Source: Chloroflexota bacterium
Lineage (GTDB): Bacteria; Chloroflexota; Anaerolineae; Promineifilales; Promineifilaceae
Assembly (NCBI GenBank): GCA_013112725.1
Contig: JABFFZ010000021.1
Coordinates: 1 to 64,000 of the forward strand
Length of the DNA stretch: 64,000 nt
Reading direction: 5' to 3'
A model generated the notes under the pieces. The model had not been told where the DNA came from. It worked only from the letters and a program-made list of their open reading frames with translations, and made no database searches. The position numbers and the translations under genes were made by a program. This document shows positions 8,251 to 17,463 of the stretch, piece after piece. Numbering within the stretch: the stretch's first letter is position 1; every line of letters starts with the position of its first letter.

Positions 8251-8486
8251 GTGCAGTCTTCGTAATATGACCCTTAGCAAGAACAAATCGTGACAGAAGT
8301 CACCCATGAAGGGTGATAATTGTTACTTTCACCCCATTCTGAAGAGAAGTATCGTGTTTCGTGAGCCACATTTGCTTAACCAGTTTTAGCCCAACCCCTT
8401 TGCTGAACTCTATCCGTGCAACAATGATTGTTGGGCAGGTTAAGGCTGCTGTAGGATAGACAGCAACCAGCAAGGGAGCCCTAAAA

Positions 8487-9584
8487 ATGTGTAAGAAAAT
8501 ATTTATACTGATACTCCTTGTCTTGTTGAGTATCGGTTTAGGTATGACTACATCACCGGAGCCGCTATTTTCGGCAAGCACTTTGTTAACTGAAACAAAC
8601 TTGAGCGAACAACAGGCTATTCCCCTATCGGACGGTGCTTTGCCTGCTGGCTCTCGCTGCAATACCCCAAAGCTCTCCATGAGTTCAGATCCCCAGCCTC
8701 GCGTTAATTGGCAAACTTATCAGGATTCTGAGTACGATTTTGTACTGGAGTTCCCCGTGGAGTGGGAGGTAGAAACAACTATTCACCAGTCAATGCCATT
8801 TTCCGATTCCTCTGCTATCGTCAAGCGTTTAAGCTTTAGAGGAAATGAGGGTGCAATCGACTTAGACTTGTGGCTTGCCAACGGATACAACCTGGAAGAG
8901 TGGTTGACTTGGTATATGGAGACGCGCAGGGAGCTACCAGTAGACGAATTAAATTCTAGTGTAGCTGGTCAATCAGCCGTAGTGTTTGTGGAGAGCAACG
9001 TCACGGTTGACTTATTGACCACATTTTTTAGTGATGGAAAATACGTTTATCGTTTGTGGTACACCATAACTCAAAACCCTCAAGGTGTGTACGTTTACTG
9101 GCATATGCTAGATACGTTTACTCTTTCCAGACATGAGGCCAGTGCAGCCGAAATTCCCAAAGACATCAAACAAATTGCTGAAGAGGCAGTCGGAATCTCA
9201 GGCGTAGAGGCCGGTAACTATTGTTGCAACAACTATTCCCCCTACTGCTCTCTTTACTTTACATGCTGTAATGATCAAGGTAACTGCACTTGGTGGGTTT
9301 GTTACAGGTTTGGAGTGGTACCTTTCCGTGGTGATGCGGTAACCTGGTGGGGACAAGTGCCAGACTATCCCGACTGGACTCGCCACACCGCTGCACCAAA
9401 GCAAAATCAGGAGAATATTGCCTATTGGAGTGCTGGTCATGTGGCATATATTGCTAACTACACGGGTGGCCCCAATGTAAACATTACCGAAATGTCCAAT
9501 TGCGCAAGCTGCTTCAATGCCAGGCAAATTTCTATTGACGACCCGTATGGGTTCATTTATGAAAAGTATCCTCCACCCCCGTAA
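8487..9584 (+). CDS. Secreted protein with PsbP-like region and Cys-rich CHAP-type amidase domain
   Basis: This 365-aa protein has an N-terminal signal peptide (KKIFILILLVLLSIGLG), a PsbP/DcrB-like region (about 75-215, with YDFVLEFPVEWEVE), a cysteine-rich stretch (CCNN, CSLYFTCCND) and a C-terminal CHAP-like domain (about 265-360). In the last, GNCTWWVCYRFG supplies the candidate catalytic Cys, AGHVAYIANY the His and NITEMSN the acidic/Asn position. CHAP domains cleave peptidoglycan amide bonds, so a wall hydrolase outside the cell is likely. A GGGAG ribosome site precedes the ATG. The gene is AT-richer than its neighbours, lacks ACGGCCGT, and shares its PsbP-like region with the next gene. 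Confidence 0.75.
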   Translation: MCKKIFILILLVLLSIGLGMTTSPEPLFSASTLLTETNLSEQQAIPLSDGALPAGSRCNTPKLSMSSDPQPRVNWQTYQDSEYDFVLEFPVEWEVETTIHQSMPFSDSSAIVKRLSFRGNEGAIDLDLWLANGYNLEEWLTWYMETRRELPVDELNSSVAGQSAVVFVESNVTVDLLTTFFSDGKYVYRLWYTITQNPQGVYVYWHMLDTFTLSRHEASAAEIPKDIKQIAEEAVGISGVEAGNYCCNNYSPYCSLYFTCCNDQGNCTWWVCYRFGVVPFRGDAVTWWGQVPDYPDWTRHTAAPKQNQENIAYWSAGHVAYIANYTGGPNVNITEMSNCASCFNARQISIDDPYGFIYEKYPPPP

Positions 9585-9604
9585 AATTAACCAAAGCATA
9601 AAGT

Positions 9605-9660
9605 GGGCGGGTTTTGTTTAGTGGCTTGGAAACTGGTGAGTTTTCAAACAAAACCCGCCC
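9605..9660 (+). terminator. 15-bp perfect inverted repeat after CHAP gene
   Basis: GGGCGGGTTTTGTTT at 9605-9619 is exactly complementary to 9646-9660, with a 26-nt loop. No T tract follows. It separates two rightward genes and may act as a terminator or mRNA-stabilising hairpin. Confidence 0.6.
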
Positions 9661-9728
9661 GACATAAATTGGCGGAACATCCCCTCCAATACCAGAGTAA
9701 ATAATATTGCCTTTACAGGATAAGTTAA

Positions 9729-11444
9729 ATGATGGATAAAGATTGTTCCAATAATCCTATCCCCGGACTATCGTGGATAGGATTAAAAGTTGGCCTCCTA
9801 TTGGGGCTACTGGTGTTGAACGCCTGTGGGTATCAAGATAGTTTTAGCCCTCATTTTATGCCCTCTCCTACTACGGCTAATATGCCCCCCGATAATAATG
9901 TGGTTCCCCAGGTGATCCCCGCTGACTTGCTCGGCTATGCTTCTCCGACCTCTATGCCAGCTGCTAGCGTTGAACTCTCCCAAACACCTACCCTTACGCC
10001 TGCTGCCAATGCCTTTCCTGATTCACTGCCTCTCCCACCGGGATGGATTTGGTACCGAAGCCCTGACCTGCCCTATCTTATGGCTTACCCTCAATCCTGG
10101 ATGCTGCAAAGAAACCCAAGAGAAACTGGAGTGGGAGTCAGAGAGCGAGTCAGTTTTCGATCACCAGAGACTGGCTCTGAAGTGAATGTGGATATATGGG
10201 AAGTAACCACATCGGATTTCGACCTGTTAGATTGGATAAATTCAAACCCGGAAAGGGTACTTTATGACGTTTTGGAAGAGCCTGTTAGTTATAATGCTAC
10301 CATCTTAGGGCAGCCGGCAGTCTTCCATTCCCATCCGGCCGGATGGGGCACAAGAGATATGGCTTTCCTTCTCTTCGCCGTTGCTGAATACCGTTTCCGT
10401 ATCTTCTTTAATAGCGCCACAACCCCCGTGACCGAGGCTGAGCCTTACGTCTATCTATACATGTTGGAAAGCCTGTCTTTGTCTGGACACGCAGCGAACG
10501 GGATTTCTATTCCTACCGGGTGGGAAAAGGGCGCTGGCCTGATCACTATCATTGACCCTCCAAAACCTGCTCCGGCCGATCTGCCTCTGGATGAACAACA
10601 AACGTATCAACATGGATTAACAGGAACAGTAGAGAATTGGAATGACACACCTGGAGTCATTCACTTTACCCTGATCACTAACGGAGGAAACAATTACGCT
10701 ATTTATGCGGAACCTTTCCGCGTTCACTTTCACGGCCTGCCGATTGACTACAAATATAATGTTTACATACCACGGCCGCGTGATGGGGATCGGGTGTGGG
10801 TAGCCGGCCAGCCTCTGGCCAGTGGTGAAATGCTGGCCGAGTATATTGCCGTCGAGGTAAATGGCGAATGGCAAACCTGGTTTCACAAATCACTTTTCAA
10901 TGTTTTTGCCAATGAGTTTAATCCGGTGTTTCTAGCAAATTACAGCGGTGATGAATCGTTTAATGTATGGTTACAGGGGCAATTTGAGGCAGTTTTGCCG
11001 TTTTTGGTAGATGAAACAGGTAGTCCTATTGAACCTGATGACTGGTCACAATATCTAAAGCAGGAGTCCCTTGCCTTCGGAGTACTCCAGGTAAATCAAG
11101 AAATGAAAGTCGAATTACACAACCTCTATGTGCAAGATGGCGGTTGCACCCTTTCCCACACAAGGGAATACTGCGATTCCTGGCAGCAACTTTACCCTCC
11201 TATCCCCATGCAGAAATTGATTACGGCTACCGTTTTGGAGAGCATACCCGAAACACAAACTATTGTGCTTCAACAGCCTGTGAAAGGCATCATAAGTATT
11301 ACCCTGTCCCCAAATGGGCATCTCCTGGCTGGGAGTGGCGAAACAATTGCCTGGGAAAGTCTGACTACTGGGATGACAATCCAGGCGAGCGGTGAAATCG
11401 GGGCCGGAGGAACATTCATTGCAGAAGAAATACGCGTTCAGTAG
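9729..11444 (+). CDS. Lipoprotein with PsbP-like domain, function unknown
   Basis: This 571-aa protein has a lipoprotein signal (hydrophobic segment then LVLNAC, Cys near residue 33). A Pro/Thr-rich linker follows, then a PsbP/DcrB-like region (about 100-265: WYRSPDLPYLMAYPQSWML), resembling the upstream CHAP protein. The remainder is beta-rich, including a segment at 295-375 (TGTVENWNDTPGVIHF). The stop at 11442-11444 is immediately followed by the IS3 remnant. Low GC and absence of ACGGCCGT suggest acquisition together with the preceding gene. The function is not recognised. Confidence 0.7.
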   Translation: MMDKDCSNNPIPGLSWIGLKVGLLLGLLVLNACGYQDSFSPHFMPSPTTANMPPDNNVVPQVIPADLLGYASPTSMPAASVELSQTPTLTPAANAFPDSLPLPPGWIWYRSPDLPYLMAYPQSWMLQRNPRETGVGVRERVSFRSPETGSEVNVDIWEVTTSDFDLLDWINSNPERVLYDVLEEPVSYNATILGQPAVFHSHPAGWGTRDMAFLLFAVAEYRFRIFFNSATTPVTEAEPYVYLYMLESLSLSGHAANGISIPTGWEKGAGLITIIDPPKPAPADLPLDEQQTYQHGLTGTVENWNDTPGVIHFTLITNGGNNYAIYAEPFRVHFHGLPIDYKYNVYIPRPRDGDRVWVAGQPLASGEMLAEYIAVEVNGEWQTWFHKSLFNVFANEFNPVFLANYSGDESFNVWLQGQFEAVLPFLVDETGSPIEPDDWSQYLKQESLAFGVLQVNQEMKVELHNLYVQDGGCTLSHTREYCDSWQQLYPPIPMQKLITATVLESIPETQTIVLQQPVKGIISITLSPNGHLLAGSGETIAWESLTTGMTIQASGEIGAGGTFIAEEIRVQ

Positions 11445-11445
11445 T

Positions 11446-11836
11446 TGACCCCACGGCTGTCAAACCTAAGGTGAAACCCATTGTCAAGACCACAAATCAG
11501 GGAAAATAAGGTGGATAGTTTGACATTAAACTATTTTTACGGACACGTTGACACCCATCATATGAAAAGACGAGCCGCATGGCGAACATGCTGCCCGTTG
11601 AACAGGGTTGGCCCTTCGTCGAGCAGTTGCTTTTTCCATTGGCTGACCTGGTTGGGATGCAAGCTGTTTTCGCTGGCAATCTGGTTGATCGTTTTGACTC
11701 CCTTGGCTGCTTCCAGGGCAATCTTGAACTTGAATTGTTGGTTATATTGCTTTCGTTTTTGCATCATTTTGCCTCCACAAGCTGTTGAAATTATACTTTT
11801 TTCCACCTTAGCTTGTGGTCTGGTTTTTGGGGGTCA
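11446..11836 (-). mobile_element. IS3-family insertion sequence remnant
   Basis: Both edges carry TGACCCC pointing inward (11446-11452 and the complement of 11830-11836). Between them lies a decayed orfA and no orfB, so this is an internally deleted IS3-type element. The arms match for only 7 bases, so the exact boundaries are tentative. Confidence 0.65.
11558..11767 (-). pseudogene. IS3-family transposase OrfA, truncated
   Basis: The start ATG at 11767 has a GGAGG ribosome site (TGGAGGCAAA). The product begins MMQKRKQYNQQFKFKIALEA and continues with a helix-turn-helix Tnp_1 domain (TINQIASENSLHPNQVSQWK). After LLDEGPTLFNG the frame runs into unrelated residues and stops. Intact OrfA proteins are about 90-100 residues and are followed by a DDE-domain OrfB, absent here. 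It is non-functional for transposition. Confidence 0.85.
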
Positions 11837-11907
11837 GTATAGGCTACATGGCTGCGATTTTTCGGGTTAAAATCACCAATAATCCCTACTTTCCAGGAAT
11901 GTTTCAT

Positions 11908-13584
11908 TTAGCCCTCCGCCATAACTTTTACCCCAGGCGCTTTCCCATTTTTGCCCGCTTTTTGCCGTGCGTTCTGGGATGCTTCCTGTCGTTTGACCGC
12001 CGCCGCCACAAATGCTTTGAACAACGGGTGGGGGCGGTTGGGGCGGCTCTTAAATTCGGGGTGGAACTGGCTGCCCAACATGAAGGGGTGGTCGCGCAGT
12101 TCGGCAATTTCTACCAGACGGCCGTCGGGCGATAATCCACTCAACACCAGCCCATTTTTCTGCATAATCTCCCGATACTTATTGTTAAACTCCCAGCGGT
12201 GGCGGTGCCGCTCATCTACCCGTTCCACCCGGTATGCCTCATATGCCTTTGTGCCCGGCTTTAGCACACACGGGTACGCCCCTAACCGCATCGTGCCGCC
12301 CATGTTAGACAGGTCATGCTGGTCAGCCATCAGGCTGATAATGGGCATCTCTGTCTGGCTGTCAAACTCTGTGCTGTTGGCCTCGTCGCTGCCAATGATC
12401 TGCCGCGCCAGGTCAATACACATCACCTGCATCCCCAGGCACAGCCCCAGATACGGCACCTTATTTTCCCGCGCCCACCGTGCCGTTTTGATCTTGCCCT
12501 CAATACCCCGCTCACCAAAACCACCGGGTACCACCACGCCGTCCAACCCTTCAAACTGCTCCCACCCTTTTCCCTTTTCCAGATCGCCGGAATGAATCCA
12601 TTCAATCTCCACCTGGCGATTATTGGCCACACCCGCATGGTACAACGCCTCGCGCACACTCATGTAAGCGTCGTGCAATTCCACATATTTGCCCACAATG
12701 CCCAGGCGAATGGTCGGTTTGGGCTGGCGGATTTCCTCAATCATCTGCTGCCATTCCAACATATCCGGGCGTGTCACCGTCTCCAGTTTCAGCCGCTCTA
12801 CCACAAAACTGTCCAGCCCGGCTTGATGCAGCAGCAGCGGGATGCTGTATAAAATATCGCTGGTCGGCGCGGGAATAACCGCCCGCTCTTCTACATTGCA
12901 AAACAAGGCAATCTTTTGCAAATGCTCATGGGGAATAGGGTGATCGGCGCGGGCGATAATCACGTCTGGCTGGATGCCAATGCCGCGCAGTTCGCGGACG
13001 CTGTGCTGCGTGGGCTTCGTTTTCAATTCACTGCTGGCTCCTACATGCGGCAAGAAGGTAACATGCACATAAAGCGTGTTATCCTGCCCCACGTCAGAGC
13101 GCATCTGGCGCAGCGCTTCCATAAAGGGCAGGCTTTCAATATCGCCCACCGTGCCACCCACTTCCACCAGCACCACGTCTGCCTCGCTCTGCCGGGCAAT
13201 CAGGTGGATGTACCGTTTGATTTCATCGGTGATGTGGGGAATGACCTGAATGGTGCCGCCCAGGTAGTCGCCGCGCCGTTCGCGGGCAATCACTTCGGCA
13301 TAGACTCGCCCGGTAGTCACGTTGGACGCCTGGCTCAGATTAATGTCAATGAAGCGCTCATAGTGACCCAAGTCCAAATCTGTTTCGGCGCCATCCTCGG
13401 TCACAAATACTTCGCCATGTTGGTAGGGGGACATGGTGCCGGGGTCTACATTGATGTAAGGGTCAAGTTTTTGCACGGCCACTTGCAGGCCACGCGCTTT
13501 GAGCAAACGGCCGAGGGCCGCAGCCGTCACCCCTTTGCCCACCGAACTGACAACACCACCTGTGAAAAAGATAAATTTGGTCAT
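11908..13584 (-). CDS. pyrG: CTP synthase
   Basis: This 558-aa full-length enzyme makes CTP from UTP, ATP and glutamine. The N-terminal amidoligase domain starts MTKFIFFTGGVVSSVGKGVT and shows DPYINVDPGTMSPYQHGEVF. The C-terminal class I glutamine amidotransferase has its nucleophile Cys in LGLCLGMQVM and the His-Glu pair in SQFHPEF. It is transcribed alone, with a terminator upstream that closes the roadblock gene. Only one ACGGCCGT lies within 1.7 kb, in keeping with strong protein constraint. Confidence 0.98.
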   Translation of the reverse strand: MTKFIFFTGGVVSSVGKGVTAAALGRLLKARGLQVAVQKLDPYINVDPGTMSPYQHGEVFVTEDGAETDLDLGHYERFIDINLSQASNVTTGRVYAEVIARERRGDYLGGTIQVIPHITDEIKRYIHLIARQSEADVVLVEVGGTVGDIESLPFMEALRQMRSDVGQDNTLYVHVTFLPHVGASSELKTKPTQHSVRELRGIGIQPDVIIARADHPIPHEHLQKIALFCNVEERAVIPAPTSDILYSIPLLLHQAGLDSFVVERLKLETVTRPDMLEWQQMIEEIRQPKPTIRLGIVGKYVELHDAYMSVREALYHAGVANNRQVEIEWIHSGDLEKGKGWEQFEGLDGVVVPGGFGERGIEGKIKTARWARENKVPYLGLCLGMQVMCIDLARQIIGSDEANSTEFDSQTEMPIISLMADQHDLSNMGGTMRLGAYPCVLKPGTKAYEAYRVERVDERHRHRWEFNNKYREIMQKNGLVLSGLSPDGRLVEIAELRDHPFMLGSQFHPEFKSRPNRPHPLFKAFVAAAVKRQEASQNARQKAGKNGKAPGVKVMAEG

Positions 13585-13606
13585 GGGTTCCTCTTTCTTT
13601 GAAAAA

Positions 13607-13672
13607 GTTAGCAGTAAGCGGTTAGCAGTAAGCAGTAAGCAGTAAGCACTCTCTTAAACCGCTCACTGCCCA
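13607..13672. repeat. Tandem-word spacer (word GCAGTAA)
   Basis: GCAGTAAGCGGTTA is followed by three more 7-nt GCAGTAA units, and a partial complementary arm (TTAAACCGCTCACTGC) follows. It sits upstream of pyrG. Confidence 0.75.
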
Positions 13673-13683
13673 CCAAAAATAAA

Positions 13684-13716
13684 GAGGGGCATGTCACTTT
13701 GGGCGACATGCCCCTC
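13684..13716 (-). terminator. Rho-independent terminator of roadblock gene
   Basis: A 12-bp perfect stem (GAGGGGCATGTC with GACATGCCCCTC) is followed on the minus strand by TTTATTTTT. It ends transcription from the roadblock/LC7 gene before pyrG. Confidence 0.88.
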
Positions 13717-13765
13717 CCTAGATTAAAATCTTGCGGGCGAATGGTGGATTCGCTTTTGTTTGTGC

Positions 13766-14134
13766 CTACAGCAATCTTTCCAGATCATCGGCGGCTCGCT
13801 GCATATCCAGGAAAATGAGGCCCAACTTGGCCTGCGCCCGCGCCAACACAGTAAGCACGGCATCTTCACCAATAGCGCGGAGGACAATAATACCGGCACT
13901 GCCTTTGATGTGTACCTGTTCCAGGTCACCACGCGCCAGTTCGCTAGCAATCCGGTCACCAAGAGAGAGCATGGCGGCGGACATAGCGGAGATACGGTCT
14001 TCGTCTACCCCGGCGGGCAGCGATGAGGCCATAATGAGGCCGTCTACACTGACGACGGCGGATGCTTCAATATCTGGTGTGCCAGCTTGCAAGTCTCGCA
14101 AACGGTCAACCATCATCTCTGTACGCGATCTCAT
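13766..14134 (-). CDS. Roadblock/LC7 domain protein
   Basis: This 122-aa protein has the full roadblock/LC7 fold: ASAVVSVDGLIMASSLPAG, then DRISAMSAAMLSLGDRIAS and GSAGIIVLRAIGEDAVLTVLA. Such proteins dimerise and regulate small Ras-like GTPases (MglB-type GAPs) or act as scaffolds. An AAGGAG ribosome site precedes the ATG at 14132-14134. No small GTPase gene is adjacent, so the partner is unknown. A strong terminator follows, making it a single-gene transcript. Confidence 0.92.
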   Translation of the reverse strand: MRSRTEMMVDRLRDLQAGTPDIEASAVVSVDGLIMASSLPAGVDEDRISAMSAAMLSLGDRIASELARGDLEQVHIKGSAGIIVLRAIGEDAVLTVLARAQAKLGLIFLDMQRAADDLERLL

Positions 14135-14336
14135 CCAGACTCTCCTTCTCTGTGATTAGTTGGGGACAATTTTCCTAAACACCTGCTTGAGAAAGTTATT
14201 GTGAATTGGGTAATTTTACACATCTTATGTTAGGAAAGAACGAGGGGATAATACCATAAGGGTTAGGGGCTGTCAAACAATGGTAAGGTGGTAAATGGGT
14301 AGGAAAAAGGGGGGATGAAGCCGTGAAGAGGGTAAA

Positions 14337-14424
14337 CCGTAAATCGTAATCCTTAATCTGAAGTCCGCTGTTTAATGCCCAACTTCGGGTCATGAATCGC
14401 AGATTACGGGTCACGAATCACCGG
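14337..14424. repeat. Tandem-word spacer (GATTACGG/GTCACGAATC words)
   Basis: Degenerate copies of GTAATCC/GATTACG-type words (CGTAATCCTTAATC, then GATTACGGGTCACGAATCAC) fill the spacer. The TGA stop of the DUF4129 gene lies within it. The rest of 14135-14336 holds no gene that I can support. Confidence 0.55.
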
Positions 14425-15904
14425 CGGAGGGGGTGGCCTGCTGTAACTGCCGCCACGCCTGGTGAATGGCTTCCAGTTCAGCCTTGGTTTCGGGAAGTTC
14501 GCCGTAGCGCACTTTGATGTAGGCGTCGGTGATGAGGCGGGCTTCGGGGCGGTTTTGTGGCCAGGCCTGGCCCAGTGTAGCCAGGTATTCGTAAGGGGTT
14601 TCGGTTTCTAGTTTGGGGTAGCCGTGGGCTTCGGCGAGTTCCATCATTTGTTTGTAGATGCGGCGGATGGACACGGCCGTGTGCCACCCGCGCCACACCC
14701 CTAACCGCCCCAACACCTTTTGCAGCAGCCCCATTTCTTCTTCTTTGCCGGCGGTGGTATGCCCAAAGGTGGCCCGCCGGCCAGACACGGTTGGCGGCCG
14801 GTAGAGCCGGTACAGCAGCAGCGCCACCACCAGTATCACCGCCACTGCCAGCAAAATGATGATAATCTGTGCGCCGGTACTCATTCCCCCTTCAATGATG
14901 ACCTCTTCTTCAGGGATTGGGAATAGTTCTTCTGGCTGCCTGATCCCCCGCGCCGCCTGTGATAGCGCCGCCATGAGATTGGTCAACCATTGCCATTCAA
15001 AGGGGATGCGGGCCGCCGCCCACTGTATGGCCAGGATAAAGGGTTGCAACATATAGCCAATGGCGGCCACGGCCGTGACCATCGTAGCCACCAATGATAT
15101 CCACAGCGGCGACAGCAGCCCCACGACTGACGAGGCTGCCTCGCCGCTAACCAAAATGGCAATGACCCCGGTAATAAACACGATCAACAAACCAGCGCAC
15201 ACAATGAGCAGCAGCCAACGCGGCGTGAGCGAGGCGCTGTGCCCTGTTTCATCCTGGGCAATTTCCTCGGCGCGGGTGAGGGCAACGGCCGTTAACCCGG
15301 CCAGCAAAAAGAGGAGAATGAAAGGCGTTACACTGTTATAGGTATTGCGGATGCTGATCCAGATCACCAATGGCGCAATGATCAGACCGCCCACCCGCAG
15401 GCGCAGCCCAATGCGGTTGATCGTCATTTCTTTATCCACTAACTGAGTGCCACGCGCCCACATCAGTACCACCAGAAAAAAGATGGTCACATCACGTAAC
15501 CAGAGCAGGTTGCCCGCCTCATTCATGTATTGGAAGAACAAACCGACCCAGCTGATGTCCCACAATGATTGGGGTTCATGCACCAACGTGCGCAGTGAAA
15601 AGAAAATGAGCAGCGCCAGCCCCGCCGCCATCACCACCTGCTGGTATTGCGTGGGCACAAACAGGGCGCCCATCAGCCGCGCCAGGTTAAATGCCAGCAG
15701 CATGATGAGCAGCAGCCACAGGAAAAAGACGCCAGGCGGCCACAACTGCGCCCAATCCATTATCGCCAGGGCAAAGGGCGCCAGCAGCGCTACATCCATA
15801 ACCGCCCAACACAAAAACAACAGCTCACGCTGGCACATGGCCCAAATCTTCAGGAGTTTCTCCTGACGTTCCGGGGTGGATGGTGTAAGGATATTGAAAC
15901 GCAT
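14411..15904 (-). CDS. DUF4129-domain membrane protein
   Basis: This 497-aa integral membrane protein has about ten hydrophobic segments in the first 360 residues and a cytosolic C-terminal DUF4129 domain (about 400-485: IRRIYKQMMELAEAHGYPK, ETPYEYLATL). DUF4129 proteins accompany MoxR ATPases, DUF58 proteins and transglutaminases, and are thought to act in cofactor insertion or cell-surface maturation. Here it is the last gene of a leftward MoxR-DUF58-DUF4129 cluster. The last codons and TGA fall in a tandem-word spacer. Confidence 0.85.
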   Translation of the reverse strand: MRFNILTPSTPERQEKLLKIWAMCQRELLFLCWAVMDVALLAPFALAIMDWAQLWPPGVFFLWLLLIMLLAFNLARLMGALFVPTQYQQVVMAAGLALLIFFSLRTLVHEPQSLWDISWVGLFFQYMNEAGNLLWLRDVTIFFLVVLMWARGTQLVDKEMTINRIGLRLRVGGLIIAPLVIWISIRNTYNSVTPFILLFLLAGLTAVALTRAEEIAQDETGHSASLTPRWLLLIVCAGLLIVFITGVIAILVSGEAASSVVGLLSPLWISLVATMVTAVAAIGYMLQPFILAIQWAAARIPFEWQWLTNLMAALSQAARGIRQPEELFPIPEEEVIIEGGMSTGAQIIIILLAVAVILVVALLLYRLYRPPTVSGRRATFGHTTAGKEEEMGLLQKVLGRLGVWRGWHTAVSIRRIYKQMMELAEAHGYPKLETETPYEYLATLGQAWPQNRPEARLITDAYIKVRYGELPETKAELEAIHQAWRQLQQATPSAGDS

Positions 15905-15906
15905 CT

Positions 15907-15966
15907 CTTTTTGGAGATTGAGAGATCGGGAGATTGAATCTCTTAATCTCCCGATCTCTCAATCTC
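15907..15966. repeat. Tandem-word inverted spacer (word GGAGATTGA)
   Basis: GGAGATTGAGAGATCGGGAG is mirrored by CTCCCGATCTCTCAATCTC. It separates the DUF4129 and DUF58 genes and includes the TGA stop of DUF58 (15959-15961). Confidence 0.85.
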
Positions 15967-17407
15967 GTTCAAACGATATTTCCACCGGCTCTGGGGCGGG
16001 AATCTGGCTCAGGGCGGCGGCGGTGGCGGTGAAGTGTTTCACCCCTTTTTGGAAGGCGGGCGCATTGGCAGGAATGTGATACGTCAGAAGGCTTCCCAAC
16101 TCTTTAGGGGGGGGATCGGTAGCCAGTGACACCAGCGTCACCCGCCGCCCGGCCTCTTTCAGCCGGACTAGCGTCACCACGATCTCTTCGGTGACAACGG
16201 CCGTGACCAGCACCATCGTACTTGCCCAGGGCAGCCGGGCGCTTTCGCGCAGCATCATCCTGTCAATGGCCGCTGTGCCAAATTCGGTGACGGCAGCTAA
16301 CGCTTCCAGCACATGCCCCAGTTGGTCAGGCGAACGCCCTGGCGCTACCCGGATCGGTTGGTCAGAGTTGGGCACGGAGCCGTTGGCATAGATGCCTACC
16401 CCCCAACCCTGCTGAATGCCATAATTGGCGATGGAGCCGGCGACGCTGACGGCCCGTTCCAGTTGTTCCGGGTCAAAACCCATCCAATGTTTGGCATAGG
16501 TCGCCACGTTCAAAAAGATGGCAATCGTCATGCCGGTCGAGGGATCATACACTTTGGTTTGCAGGTGGCCGCGCACGGCCGTAGCCTTCCAATGCACATC
16601 CCGAAAGCGGTCGCCCGGCTGGTAATCCCGAATTCCCTGCGTCTTAACGGGGTCAGTGAACAAGCTGCGCCACACCTTTACCTCGCCAAATGGTTCTTTG
16701 GGTGGCAGCCCCAATTCTGCCAGTGGGTAAATTTGCGGGTATACCACCAATTGATCCCGGTAATCATGGTCGCGGGTAAGGGTGAACAGCGTAAAAATAT
16801 CGCCGGAGGCATAAGACACAGGGCCGAGTTTATAAAAGCCCCGCTTAGGAAAACGCAGCGTCACCTCCCGGTCAATTGTTTCATGCCCGGCCATGGAGAG
16901 GGTGATCTGCCAGGTGTATTGGCCGATAATCTCGCTGGTGGTTTGCGCCAGCCGGCTTTCTTGTTCAATCGCCACCGGCAGCGTATCCCGAATTTGCACC
17001 CAGGTCAGCGGCAGCGGTTTATCATTGATGATGTACATGTGCATTTGCACCGGCTCGCCGGGGAAAACGCGAGTACGGTCAAAACTGCGTTCGTAGGCCA
17101 CACCCAGCAGGGCCACATCTTTCCAGTAGCGGCTGATACCGGCAATGAGCAGCAGCGCCACCCCCAACGCGATCAGGGGCGCGGAGCGCCCGGCGATCAA
17201 ACCGACAATGATAAAAAAGACAGCCAGCGGCACCCAGGCGTCGCTGAAAATGCTGTGTTCCCGCTCACGGAAAACCAGGCCGCGCGCCTGGGCAATGGCA
17301 GCCACATCCTGCCCTCCGCTGCGCCACATATTGCGCCGCGCTTCCTTTTGAATATCTTTCTGCGTTTCCCGCGCCAGCAGTTGGATATGGTAAAAGTTTT
17401 CGGACAT
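15959..17407 (-). CDS. DUF58-domain membrane protein
   Basis: The protein is about 482 aa from the ATG at 17407. Two adjacent hydrophobic segments (about 60-105) are followed by a beta-rich region and the DUF58 core with IRDYQPGDRFRDVHWKATA, the family hallmark, then a vWA-like C-terminal half. DUF58 proteins work with MoxR ATPases in assembly of surface or redox complexes. An in-frame ATG at 17458 lies inside the palindromic spacer and is less likely. The gene is between MoxR (upstream) and DUF4129 (downstream). Confidence 0.9.
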   Translation of the reverse strand: MSENFYHIQLLARETQKDIQKEARRNMWRSGGQDVAAIAQARGLVFREREHSIFSDAWVPLAVFFIIVGLIAGRSAPLIALGVALLLIAGISRYWKDVALLGVAYERSFDRTRVFPGEPVQMHMYIINDKPLPLTWVQIRDTLPVAIEQESRLAQTTSEIIGQYTWQITLSMAGHETIDREVTLRFPKRGFYKLGPVSYASGDIFTLFTLTRDHDYRDQLVVYPQIYPLAELGLPPKEPFGEVKVWRSLFTDPVKTQGIRDYQPGDRFRDVHWKATAVRGHLQTKVYDPSTGMTIAIFLNVATYAKHWMGFDPEQLERAVSVAGSIANYGIQQGWGVGIYANGSVPNSDQPIRVAPGRSPDQLGHVLEALAAVTEFGTAAIDRMMLRESARLPWASTMVLVTAVVTEEIVVTLVRLKEAGRRVTLVSLATDPPPKELGSLLTYHIPANAPAFQKGVKHFTATAAALSQIPAPEPVEISFERD

Positions 17408-17417
17408 GGATTTTAGG

Positions 17418-17463
17418 GGTCGCAGGTAGCAAGTGGCAGGTGACTTGCTACTTGCCACTTGCT
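17418..17463. repeat. Tandem-word inverted spacer (word AGCAAGT)
   Basis: GTAGCAAGTGGCAGGTGAC is mirrored by GTAGCAAGTGGCAAGTAGC on the opposite strand. The TAG stop of the MoxR gene is the first part of a word (TAGCAAG). Confidence 0.85.

Noticed and set aside
8300-8680. 126-residue minus-strand frame between sixA and the CHAP gene
   Set aside because: It overlaps the 5' end of a gene with a clear signal peptide and has no recognisable motif or ribosome site.
11446-11836. Active IS3 element
   Set aside because: orfB is missing, orfA is truncated and the terminal repeats match for only 7 bases.
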